From NCBI RefSeq assembly GCF_001426705.1, contig NZ_LMFC01000004.1:186001-250000 (forward strand): 64,000 nucleotides of DNA, written 5' to 3'. Below, in pieces: positions 8,696 to 15,907 of the stretch. Under the pieces are notes generated by a model. The model was not told the DNA's origin and did not search any database. It was given only the letters and a program-made list of their open reading frames with translations. Within the stretch, counting starts at the first letter, position 1; each line of letters begins with the position of its first letter. The translations under genes were made by a program, and so were the position numbers. This DNA comes from Cellulomonas sp. Root485. Its GTDB lineage: Bacteria > Actinomycetota > Actinomycetes > Actinomycetales > Cellulomonadaceae.

Positions 8696-11033
8696 CGGCT
8701 CGGATGCTCAGCACCGGCTCGGGCGCCGTCCCGCTCGCGAGCGCCGGCCGACCCGCGAAGGTGAAGGCGAACGTCAGGGTCACACCGGGGGCGGGGTCCT
8801 TCGCTGCGGTCGTCAGGGCCGCCGCGGACGTGCTCAGCTGCTCGGCCACGCCCTTGCCGACGGCGTCGGCGAGCGCGTCGGCCAGTCGCTTGGCGCCACC
8901 CTCGGGCACCGTGACCGCGTGCCTGGCCAGCATGTGGCGCAGCCGTACGGTCAGCGCCTGCCGCATCGCGGGCCCCACCAGCCCGCGCACCAGCGCGACG
9001 ACCTGGACGTGCTCCCTCTTCTCGAGGTGCCCGACGAGCAGGTGGGCGTTGCGCTCGCTGACGTGCAGGTGCAGGCGCAGCACCGGCTTGGTGGCCGTGA
9101 GGTCCAGCCGGGCCGAGAAGGGACGACGACGGCGCATCCGCAGACCCCGGACGCGGACCCGGTAGACCCGCGGACCCCCGGCCGGCCGGTGCGCGGGGTG
9201 GCGCACCGGGAGCGGTCGCGACGCCGCGAGCTGCTCGAACTCCTGCGCGGCATCGGCGTACGACTCCGGGTCGCCCTCGAGCTCGAACGCGGCCAGGTGG
9301 CCCAGGCTTCCCCCGGGCAGCAGCTCGTACTGGTGCACCTCCGCGGTGACCGGCCACGCGCGCGCGCCGGCCTCGAGCAGACGGTCCTCGAGGGTCTCGC
9401 CGTTGGTGAACGTCACCGACCGGGCCGACGCGCGCGTCACGACGACCGGCTCGACGACGCTGAGCTTCCGGTACCGGTAGTGCGGTCGGGTCTGGCGGGG
9501 GAGCGGCACCCAGATGCCCCGCTCGCCCTCCGGCGTGGCCTCGGCCTCGACGAGCCCGGCCCGCAGGACCTCGGCGGGCAGGTGCCGGGTCGCCGCCTCG
9601 GTGAACGCCTCCTGGACCAGCGCCTCGAGCAGGAGCTCGTTCGCCGACGCCGCCGCGGGCTGGGACAGCACCTCGCGGACCGTGTCCTCGACCGTCGCGA
9701 CGAGCGCCTCCGCACCGAGCGACCCGTCCGCGGCGCCCTCCGCCTCGAGGCCCAGCAGCCGCAGCCCCACGTCCGCCACGGGCCGAGAGAGCAGCTGGGC
9801 GGCCTGTGCCCCGATCATCGGCTGGACCAGGGTGGCCAGGAGCTTGGCGACGAACGCCACGACCCGCGGCCGTCCGATGACCTTCACCCCGAGCTTGATG
9901 AGCTTCATGGCCGCCATCACGACCGGCACGAACTGCTCCATCTCGGCCAGTGGCGTCTCGCGCGGGTCGGCGGCGACCAGCTGCCGCGCGAGAGTCTCCC
10001 GAGCCGCGTCGAGCGCGGCCACCGGTCCGCCGCCGGCGGCGACCCCCGCGCTCTCGGCCTCGAACTCGGACACCAGCTCCGCGGCGACCGACTCGTTCGG
10101 CGCCAGGACCGCCTCGGCGATCGCGGCGTCGAACTCGTCGACGAGCGTCTCGCTGCTCCACGGGCGTTCACCCTCGGGGGCGTCGGTCGACGGCGCGTCC
10201 GCCGGGGATGCGTCCGGCGACGGTGTCCCGCCGTCGGTGGGGGCGTCGGCAGCGGCGGGGGCCGGGGTGGGCCGTGCGGCCGCGCCGCCGAACTTCGCCG
10301 CGAGCCGGGTCGCGGCGGGACGCAGCGACGCCGGGAGCGTGCCGATCGCCTTCTTGAGCACCCGCTGGAGCAGCGGCCGCACGAGCTTCTTCAGGATGCC
10401 GAACAGCTTGCCGAGCGGCAGGAGCTTGCCCACGGCCCGCACGCCCTTCTTCACCAGCGTGCCGACGCCCTTCACCACCTTCTTGACCTTGCTGACCAGC
10501 TTGCCGAGGAACAGCTCCTGCGCGGCGAGCGGCCCGGCGGCGAGCTCGGAGTCCGACGGCAGGAAGCCGACGGCGGCATCGATCTCCGCCTCGGTCAGCG
10601 CGCCGGCGGGACGGTCCTGGAACTGCGTCTCGAGCGAGCCCAGGAGCCGGTCCGCCTGCGCCGCGACCGACTCCATCCACTGGGTCGCTTCCGACTCGCC
10701 GAGCGCCAGCGCCTCGCTGTGCTGGCCGTAGGCGCTGCTCGACGCCAGGTGACGGCCGGCGACCTCGGCCCCGAGCGCCTCGAGCGACTCGAGGAAGTCC
10801 TCGTCCTCGAGCTCGGCACGGAGCACCTCGTACGCACCCGCCTCCAGGTCGGCCTCGTCGATGCCCGCCATGGCCTCCCCGAACGGCGACAGCACGCCGA
10901 GCTCGGTCTCGACCTCGCCGACGGGACCGCGCAGGGACAGCACCGCGGGCGAGAACGGGCTGACCAGCGCGGTGGGTCGCGCCGGGCCGCGTGCTCCGGC
11001 TGCTGCGGGTGCCTCCACGACGTCCACGTCCAC
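8679..11033 (-). CDS. Large cluster protein with cationic amphipathic segment
   Basis: A 784-residue protein I cannot assign to a named family. Residues 1-165 are acidic and helical with the phrases LVSPFSPAV and LSPFGEAMAGID. Residues about 175-250 form a Lys/Arg-rich amphipathic region built from repeated KK/RR-hydrophobic units (KLVSKVKKVVKGV, FGILKKLVRPLLQRVLKK). A Pro/Ala/Asp linker (251-290) follows, then a helical region and a beta-rich C-terminal third with several basic strands. No signal peptide is seen. GTG 11033 lies inside its own GGAGG; GTG 11027, five bases beyond GGAGG, may be the true start. The basic segment could bind membranes, nucleic acid or cell wall (inference). Confidence 0.78.
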   Translation of the reverse strand: MDVDVVEAPAAAGARGPARPTALVSPFSPAVLSLRGPVGEVETELGVLSPFGEAMAGIDEADLEAGAYEVLRAELEDEDFLESLEALGAEVAGRHLASSSAYGQHSEALALGESEATQWMESVAAQADRLLGSLETQFQDRPAGALTEAEIDAAVGFLPSDSELAAGPLAAQELFLGKLVSKVKKVVKGVGTLVKKGVRAVGKLLPLGKLFGILKKLVRPLLQRVLKKAIGTLPASLRPAATRLAAKFGGAAARPTPAPAAADAPTDGGTPSPDASPADAPSTDAPEGERPWSSETLVDEFDAAIAEAVLAPNESVAAELVSEFEAESAGVAAGGGPVAALDAARETLARQLVAADPRETPLAEMEQFVPVVMAAMKLIKLGVKVIGRPRVVAFVAKLLATLVQPMIGAQAAQLLSRPVADVGLRLLGLEAEGAADGSLGAEALVATVEDTVREVLSQPAAASANELLLEALVQEAFTEAATRHLPAEVLRAGLVEAEATPEGERGIWVPLPRQTRPHYRYRKLSVVEPVVVTRASARSVTFTNGETLEDRLLEAGARAWPVTAEVHQYELLPGGSLGHLAAFELEGDPESYADAAQEFEQLAASRPLPVRHPAHRPAGGPRVYRVRVRGLRMRRRRPFSARLDLTATKPVLRLHLHVSERNAHLLVGHLEKREHVQVVALVRGLVGPAMRQALTVRLRHMLARHAVTVPEGGAKRLADALADAVGKGVAEQLSTSAAALTTAAKDPAPGVTLTFAFTFAGRPALASGTAPEPVLSIRAGEHRG

Positions 11034-11102
11034 CTCCAGGTCTCCGGACCGACGCTACGAACCCCCCGTCGCGGCACCGTCGAGCCCGCGTCGCGCGTTC
11101 CG

Positions 11103-11372
11103 TCACCGGTCCGTCCTCGCTCCCGTCATCTCGTCCGGGCCGAGTCTGTCGTCGGGCTCGTCGGCGATCTCGAGAAGCCACGCGCGGACCGTCGACGCGG
11201 CCTCCTCCGCCGAGGCCACGACCCGGGCGGTGGGCTCTCCCGTGCTTCCCGACCGCAGCAGCCGGACCCGGACGGTGCCGTGCTCGGTCCAGCCGCGGAC
11301 CACGATGACGGTCCACGCCGGCGTCGGTCGAGCGCCGTTTACGGCCCCATCCATGCGCGCTATGTTGGCCAC
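11103..11372 (-). CDS. Small uncharacterised protein heading SARP-linked operon
   Basis: An 89-residue protein with a compact core (WTVIVVRGWTEHGTVRVRL then a helix AASTVRAWLLEIAD) and polar ends. The beta-strand-then-helix pattern and normal composition argue it is a real gene. I do not recognise the family. GTG at 11372 is the longest start; the ATG at 11354 is an alternative. It is the first minus-strand gene after the divergent SARP regulator, about 70 bp upstream of the 784-aa gene, so it is likely the promoter-proximal member of the six-gene operon. Confidence 0.65.
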   Translation of the reverse strand: MANIARMDGAVNGARPTPAWTVIVVRGWTEHGTVRVRLLRSGSTGEPTARVVASAEEAASTVRAWLLEIADEPDDRLGPDEMTGARTDR

Positions 11373-11426
11373 TCGTCATCGCCGCCCCGTCACGGCCTCG
11401 TCTTCACCGCCGTCGCGAGGGGCGCA

Positions 11427-11450
11427 CCGACCGGCGTCGTCGCCGGTCGG
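11427..11450. promoter_or_regulatory. Perfect 10-bp inverted repeat in SARP leader
   Basis: CCGACCGGCG, a TCGT loop, then CGCCGGTCGG form a perfect palindrome ending 21 bp before the SARP ATG and lying in the divergent control region of the cluster. It could be a protein operator or an RNA hairpin in the leader of the regulator mRNA. No T-run follows, so an intrinsic terminator is less likely. Confidence 0.5.
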
Positions 11451-11471
11451 AGGACAGGACCTGGGGGCACC

Positions 11472-12278
11472 ATGTCCGACGCTTCGTCGCGCATCCAGAT
11501 CAGGGTGATCGGTCAGTTCGAGCTCGTGGTCGGCGACATGCCGAGCACGGTCCCGGTCCAGGCCCAGCGCGTGCTCGGGATGCTCGCCGTCGTCGGTTCG
11601 CCCCAGTCGCGCACGGTGCTCGCGGGAACCCTGTGGCGCGACCTGGCCGAGGAGCGGGCCAAGGCCAACCTGCGCAACGCGCTCTGGCGGATCCACGGTG
11701 CCAGCGACAAGGTCATGTGCTGTACGCGCTCGGGGGTGGGGATCGACGCCGGGGTCACCGTCGACCTGGCGCGGGCGCAGCACTGCGCACGAGGCCTGGT
11801 GCGCGGGGACCTCGCCGTCGACGACGCGCGGATGATCGAGATGTTCGAGAGCGACCTGCTCCCGGCGTGGGACGAGGACTGGCTGGTCATCGAGCGGGAA
11901 CGGCAGCGCCAGCTGCGGATGCATGCGCTCGAGGAGCTCAGCGCCGCCCTGTGCCGGGTCGGTCGGTACTCCGAGGCCATCTCCGCGGCGCTGGCCGCGG
12001 TCGAGGCCGAGCCGCTGCGCGAGTCGTCGCAGCGAGCCCTCGTCAGCGCGCACGTCGCCGAGGGGAACGTGAGCGAGGCCGTGCGCCAGCTCGGCGCGTA
12101 CCGCCGTCAGCTGGCGGCGGAGATGGGCATCGCGCCGAGTCGGCAGCTGCAGGAGATCGTGGACACCGCCCTGCTCCACGCGCAGTCGCGCGGCACCCGG
12201 AGCGTCGACCGGCCAGTGGCCTCGTCGGTGGGCCGGGCGCCGGTCAGGACCGGGGGGACCGCAGCAGGTCCGCGATGA
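11472..12278 (+). CDS. SARP-type transcriptional regulator (OmpR-like wHTH + BTAD)
   Basis: A 268-residue regulator. Residues about 8-95 form the OmpR-like winged helix typical of Streptomyces antibiotic regulatory proteins (IQIRVIGQFELVVGD start, then LAGTLWRDLAEERAKANLRNALWRI), and residues about 100-245 form the bacterial transcriptional activation domain (EEL-AALCRVGRYSEA and LAAEMGIAPSRQLQEI features). It lacks the ATPase and TPR modules of larger AfsR proteins. ATG 11472 follows GGGGGCACC. It is divergent from the six-gene cluster 99 bp away, with no other target beside it, so it most likely activates that cluster (inference). SARPs bind direct repeats. Confidence 0.9.
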   Translation: MSDASSRIQIRVIGQFELVVGDMPSTVPVQAQRVLGMLAVVGSPQSRTVLAGTLWRDLAEERAKANLRNALWRIHGASDKVMCCTRSGVGIDAGVTVDLARAQHCARGLVRGDLAVDDARMIEMFESDLLPAWDEDWLVIERERQRQLRMHALEELSAALCRVGRYSEAISAALAAVEAEPLRESSQRALVSAHVAEGNVSEAVRQLGAYRRQLAAEMGIAPSRQLQEIVDTALLHAQSRGTRSVDRPVASSVGRAPVRTGGTAAGPR

Positions 12279-12326
12279 TCGACGTCGTTGCGCGGTGCAC
12301 GGTGGGCCTGCGACAGGGCGGCTGGT

Positions 12327-12635
12327 TCAGCCGGCGGCGCTGACCCGCTGCCGGACGAGCTCGACCAGGCGGCCGACGTTCAGGGTCCAGCCGACGCCGA
12401 ACACGCGCGGGCTGATCAGGTGCGCGCCCTCCGGGTCCCACATGCGCTCCTTGACGCGGGCGAGGGTCGGTACGCGGAAGTCGTAGGGCACGAAGCCGAG
12501 GGCGCCGTTCCAGGTCCGCTCCTCTGCCGGCTTGCGCAGCTCCTTGACGACGGCGGCGACCGCCAGCCCCAGCGTGATCAGCCGGATCAGCTTCTGGAGG
12601 TCCATCCCTGTCGCGCGCTCGTCCTGCGATGCCAT
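12327..12635 (-). CDS. DUF5808 domain protein
   Basis: A 102-residue protein with one hydrophobic helix (LIRLITLGLAVAAVVKEL) then the DUF5808 core: FVPYDFRVPTLARVKERMWDPE and VFGVGWTLNVGRLVEL. DUF5808 is a small actinobacterial family of unknown function, often at the membrane. ATG 12635 is preceded by GAGGAG. It converges with the SARP gene and lies 50 bp downstream of the TetR gene on the same strand, so it might be read through from there. Confidence 0.85.
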   Translation of the reverse strand: MASQDERATGMDLQKLIRLITLGLAVAAVVKELRKPAEERTWNGALGFVPYDFRVPTLARVKERMWDPEGAHLISPRVFGVGWTLNVGRLVELVRQRVSAAG

Positions 12636-12685
12636 CTCGACTCCTCGGTCCGCGGGTGATCACCCCATCGTCCACCCGGCGGTAG

Positions 12686-13249
12686 TCAGCCTTCCAGCAC
12701 CCCGTCGAGCAGCGCCAGCGCCCGGGCCACCGCCTCTCGGGCCTCGTCGTCGGTGACTGCCGTCGCGACGACGCCGTAGACCATGCGCTGCAGCAGCAGG
12801 ACGTCCTCGACGGTGAGGTCGGCGGAGACGAGACCGGCCGACTGGGCGCGCGGCAGGGTGGCCTCGACGAGGGCGGGCAGCCGGCCGGCGAGGTCGGTCT
12901 CGGTCAGGTCGTGCCGTGCCGCCAGGAACATCTCCACGAACGCGGACTCCTCGACGGTGAGCTCCAGGAGCCGCGTCCAGAGGCGACCGAACGCGCCCGC
13001 GTCCGGCGCGGCGGCGAGGGCCTCGAGCTCGACGAAGTGCTCCTCGAACACGGCGATCGCCAGATCGAGCCGCGTGGGGAAGTGGCGGTACAGGACGCCT
13101 TGGCCCACGCCGGCCTCCTGCGCGATGGCGCTCAGCGGGGCGCGGTAGCCGCGGTCGGCGAAGACGCGGCGGGCTGCGTCGAGCAGGGCGCGACGGTTCT
13201 CCGGCGCGGCGGCGGGGCCGCGGTTGCTTCCGCGGGTCGCGTTGGGCAT
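12686..13249 (-). CDS. TetR family transcriptional regulator
   Basis: A 187-residue repressor. Residues about 18-65 form the TetR helix-turn-helix (RRALLDAARRVFADRGY, then SAIAQEAGVGQGVLYRHFPT), with the rest a ligand-binding helical domain. It is divergent from the 3-ketosteroid-dehydrogenase-like gene. A TAGGAT hexamer 6 nt before the ATG suggests a leaderless mRNA, and a perfect palindrome 18 bp upstream overlaps where the -35 should lie. It therefore probably represses itself and the flavoenzyme; a steroid-like inducer is inferred from the neighbour only. Confidence 0.92.
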   Translation of the reverse strand: MPNATRGSNRGPAAAPENRRALLDAARRVFADRGYRAPLSAIAQEAGVGQGVLYRHFPTRLDLAIAVFEEHFVELEALAAAPDAGAFGRLWTRLLELTVEESAFVEMFLAARHDLTETDLAGRLPALVEATLPRAQSAGLVSADLTVEDVLLLQRMVYGVVATAVTDDEAREAVARALALLDGVLEG

Positions 13250-13255
13250 GCTGTC

Positions 13256-13284
13256 ATCCTAGACATCCGGACAGTGTTGTCCGG
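13256..13284. promoter_or_regulatory. TetR operator and leaderless promoter
   Basis: CCGGACA-GTGT-TGTCCGG (13267-13284) is a perfect 7-bp inverted repeat centred between the TetR gene and the flavoprotein gene. On the minus strand TAGGAT (13256-13261) lies 6 nt before the TetR ATG and looks like a -10 element. The palindrome is the only dyad in this 55-bp gap and is the obvious TetR binding site. Confidence 0.75.
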
Positions 13285-13304
13285 TTAGCAGAAGGAGCGG
13301 TGGA

Positions 13305-14930
13305 ATGTCCGAGCTCATCTACGACGTCGTGGTGGTCGGGACCGGTGGAGCGGGCTTCGCCGCAGCCATGGGCGCAGCCGACGAGGGTCTGCGCGTGCTC
13401 CTGCTGGAGTCCACCGACAGGTGGGGCGGAAGCACCGCCATGTCCGGGGGTGGCATGTGGCTCCCGGATAACCCGCTCGGGCAGCGCGCCGGCGTCGGCG
13501 ACTCCCGCGAAGAGGCCCTCACGTACATGGAGGCCACGATCGGCGACGACTACCGGGCCACCTCCCGGGCGCGCAAGGAGGCGTTCGTGGACGGGGTCGC
13601 GGACTTCGTCACCACCGCCGAGAAGTACGGCATGCGCTTCGCACGCGCGGCCGACTACCCCGACTACTACCCGGAGCTCCCCGGCGGCAAGATCGGGCGC
13701 GCGCTCGAGGTCGAGCCGTTCGACTCCAAGAAGATCGGCGCCTGGTGGAAGACCAGCCGCGCGCTCATGTCGCTGCCGCTCAAGACGGACGACGTCTGGC
13801 TCCTGAGCCGGGCCTGGTCGACGCCCGCCGGGTTCGTGCGCGGCGCGGGCTTCGTGTTCCGCACGCTCGGCGGGGCCGTCCGGGGCAAGCGCCTGGTGGG
13901 CACCGGAGCGGGGCTCGCGTGCTCGTTCATGCACGTGGTGGTGAACAAGCAGCGCACCCCGCTGTGGCTGAACGCGCCGGTCGAGGGCCTCGTGACCGTC
14001 GACGGCCGGGTGGTCGGCGTGCAGACGGTGCGCGACGGGCGCCCGGTGACCGTGACCGCGACCCGCGGGGTCGTGCTCGCCGCGGGCGGCTTCGACCACA
14101 ACACGATCCTGCGGCAGAAGTACCAGGGCATCGACGGCAACCCGTCGGGGAACCCGGGCAACGTCGGCAGCACCCTCGAGCTGGCGCAGGACCTCGGTGC
14201 GTCGGTGGAGCTCATGGACGACGCCTGGTGGGGCGCCTCGGTGGCGCCGCTGCCCGGGACGAGCCCCGGCTTCCTCGTCGGTGAGCGGTCCATGCCGTAC
14301 TCGATCATGGTCGACGCGGAGGGGGACCGGTTCGCCAACGAGTCGGAGTCCTACGTCGACCTGGGCCACCACATGCTCGACCACGACAAGGACGGCACCT
14401 ACTGGCTCGTCGCGGAGGCCCGGCACGCCCGCCGCTACCTGCGCAGCTACGCCATGGACCCGCGCGTCACCAAGGCGATGGCGGCCGCCGGCACGATGGT
14501 CAAGGCGGCGACGCTGCAGGAGCTGGCGCAGGGCATCGGTGCACCTCGCCTGGTGGCCACGGTCGACCGGTTCAACGGGTTCGCCCGCTCCGGCGTCGAC
14601 GCGGACTTCGGCCGCGGCAACTCGGCCTACGACCGCTACTACGGCGACCCGACCGTGCACCCCAACGCCAACCTCGGTCCGCTGGAGAAGGGTCCGTTCA
14701 CCGCGTTCAAGGTCGTCATCGGTGACCTGGGCACCAAGGGCGGGGTGGTGACGGACGCCGACGCCCGCGTCCTGCGCGACGACGGCTCCGTCATCGAGGG
14801 CCTCTACTCGGCGGGCAACAACTCGGCCTCCGTCATGGGCCGCACCTACCCGGGTCCCGGCTCGACCATCGGACCGGCCGCCGTGTTCGGGCTGCGGGCA
14901 GCCCGGCACATGGCGCGCAGCGCGGACTGA
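13305..14930 (+). CDS. kstD: 3-oxosteroid 1-dehydrogenase-like FAD flavoprotein
   Basis: A 541-residue FAD enzyme of the fumarate reductase/3-ketosteroid delta-1-dehydrogenase family. The N-terminal dinucleotide fold VVGTGGAGFAAAMGA is followed by GGSTAMSGGGMWLPDN. The end carries the family signature GLYSAGNNSASVMGRTYPG and GPAAVFGLRAARH, close to KstD enzymes that desaturate ring A of 3-ketosteroids. ATG follows GAAGGAGCGG. It is controlled, very likely, by the divergent TetR. A lone kstD-like gene without other steroid genes suggests activity on a related substrate or a detoxification role. Substrate is unproven; flavoprotein identity is firm. Confidence 0.82.
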   Translation: MSELIYDVVVVGTGGAGFAAAMGAADEGLRVLLLESTDRWGGSTAMSGGGMWLPDNPLGQRAGVGDSREEALTYMEATIGDDYRATSRARKEAFVDGVADFVTTAEKYGMRFARAADYPDYYPELPGGKIGRALEVEPFDSKKIGAWWKTSRALMSLPLKTDDVWLLSRAWSTPAGFVRGAGFVFRTLGGAVRGKRLVGTGAGLACSFMHVVVNKQRTPLWLNAPVEGLVTVDGRVVGVQTVRDGRPVTVTATRGVVLAAGGFDHNTILRQKYQGIDGNPSGNPGNVGSTLELAQDLGASVELMDDAWWGASVAPLPGTSPGFLVGERSMPYSIMVDAEGDRFANESESYVDLGHHMLDHDKDGTYWLVAEARHARRYLRSYAMDPRVTKAMAAAGTMVKAATLQELAQGIGAPRLVATVDRFNGFARSGVDADFGRGNSAYDRYYGDPTVHPNANLGPLEKGPFTAFKVVIGDLGTKGGVVTDADARVLRDDGSVIEGLYSAGNNSASVMGRTYPGPGSTIGPAAVFGLRAARHMARSAD

Positions 14931-14941
14931 ACTGCTGTGCC

Positions 14942-14967
14942 GCACGGCCGCCGCGAGGCGGCCGTGC
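14942..14967. terminator. Bidirectional hairpin terminator
   Basis: GCACGGCCGCC, loop GCGA, GGCGGCCGTGC: a perfect 11-bp stem between two convergent genes, 12 bp after one stop and 7 bp after the other. It lacks a T-run, which is common for actinobacterial terminators. Confidence 0.75.
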
Positions 14968-14973
14968 CGGCGC

Positions 14974-15840
14974 TCACCCCGCGCCGTCGAGGACGTGGCG
15001 CAGCCGCGCGGCGAACGCCTCGGGCTCGCCCGGCCGGCCGAACTCGTCACCGAGGAAGCCGCCGTGGTTGCTGGGGAAGACCGTCAGCTCCAGGCCGAGC
15101 TCCTCGGCCAGCGCCGCCGACGTGCGCCACGTCAGCGTGTCCTTGCTCTCGACCCCGCCCGCGACGACCACCCGGGTCGACGCGCCGGTCAGGGCGGCGA
15201 CGTCCGGCCGGTACGCCGTGATCGCGTTGGAGGCACCCGACAGGAGCGGGTCGACGCGTGACCCGTCGTCGTCGGTCGGCAGCCCGAACGCGGACGGGTC
15301 GGGGAGCTCGCGGCCGAAGTCGGGCGTGAACTCGCCCTGCACGGAGGTCAGGGCGATGAACGCCGCCATCCCCGCACCCCAGCCGTCACGGTGGTACACC
15401 TCCTGGACGCGCTGCTCCGCGGCGAACGCCTGGGCGGCGTCGGGCAGGACGGAGAGCACGGGCGGCTCGTGCGCGACGAACGTGCGGACGTCCTCGGGGT
15501 GCGTCGCCACCAGGTGCAGCCCGGTGACGGCGCCCCCGCTGCTGCCGAACAGGTCGACCGTCCCGCCGAGCTCGCCGACCAGCAGGTGCAGGTCCTCGGC
15601 CTGCTGCTGGGGGGAGTTCGACAGGTCGCCGTCGCTGCGCGTGCTCCGCCCGAGGCCGCGCGGGTCGTACGTCACGACCGTCCGGTCCGGGAAGTGGGAC
15701 GCGAGGGTCCCGAAGCCGGACGCGTCCATCGGCTGCCCGATGAGCAGCAGCGGCACGGTGCCGTCCGTCGCCGGGAGCTGCCCTCGTACGTCGTAGGTGA
15801 GGGTCGCTCCCGGGACGTCCAGCGTGTGCGTCGTCTTCAC
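14974..15840 (-). CDS. Alpha/beta hydrolase
   Basis: A 288-residue cytoplasmic alpha/beta-hydrolase. The fold is shown by TVVTYDPRGLGRST, the nucleophile elbow FGSSGGAV (serine in GSSGG), and a late histidine in FPSNHGGFLGDEFG. GTG 15840 follows AGGAGCACGAC. It converges on the flavoprotein gene through a hairpin terminator and is downstream of the arabinanase on the same strand, with a hairpin between. The substrate cannot be told; the sequence is in the group of putative esterases/epoxide-hydrolase-like enzymes. Confidence 0.85.
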   Translation of the reverse strand: MKTTHTLDVPGATLTYDVRGQLPATDGTVPLLLIGQPMDASGFGTLASHFPDRTVVTYDPRGLGRSTRSDGDLSNSPQQQAEDLHLLVGELGGTVDLFGSSGGAVTGLHLVATHPEDVRTFVAHEPPVLSVLPDAAQAFAAEQRVQEVYHRDGWGAGMAAFIALTSVQGEFTPDFGRELPDPSAFGLPTDDDGSRVDPLLSGASNAITAYRPDVAALTGASTRVVVAGGVESKDTLTWRTSAALAEELGLELTVFPSNHGGFLGDEFGRPGEPEAFAARLRHVLDGAG

Positions 15841-15853
15841 GTCGTGCTCCTGT

Positions 15854-15896
15854 CGGCCGTCGGTGGCGTTACTCGCCAGTATCTCGTCGACGGCCG
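15854..15896 (-). terminator. Possible terminator after arabinanase gene
   Basis: CGGCCGTCG and CGACGGCCG form a perfect 9-bp stem around a 25-nt loop that itself contains a small GGCG/CGCC hairpin, starting 11 bp beyond the stop of the arabinanase gene. The long loop makes it uncertain. Confidence 0.35.
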
Positions 15897-15907
15897 GTGC
15901 GCGCCGG

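Noticed and set aside
3586..12278. Contractile injection system or prophage
   Set aside because: No sheath, tube, baseplate, portal, terminase, holin or integrase gene is present; only an amidase resembles phage lysins.
8658..12278. Very long plus-strand frame opposite the 784-aa gene
   Set aside because: Its product is Arg/Gly/Pro-rich without domains; it is the antisense shadow of GC-rich codons. Only the 3' SARP part is real.
11472..12278. Antibiotic biosynthesis cluster suggested by SARP
   Set aside because: No PKS, NRPS, terpene or RiPP core enzymes lie near; the divergent genes are of another kind.
12319..12333. Terminator CGGCTG-GTT-CAGCCG after SARP
   Set aside because: Only a 6-bp stem inside the end of the DUF5808 gene; too weak to call.
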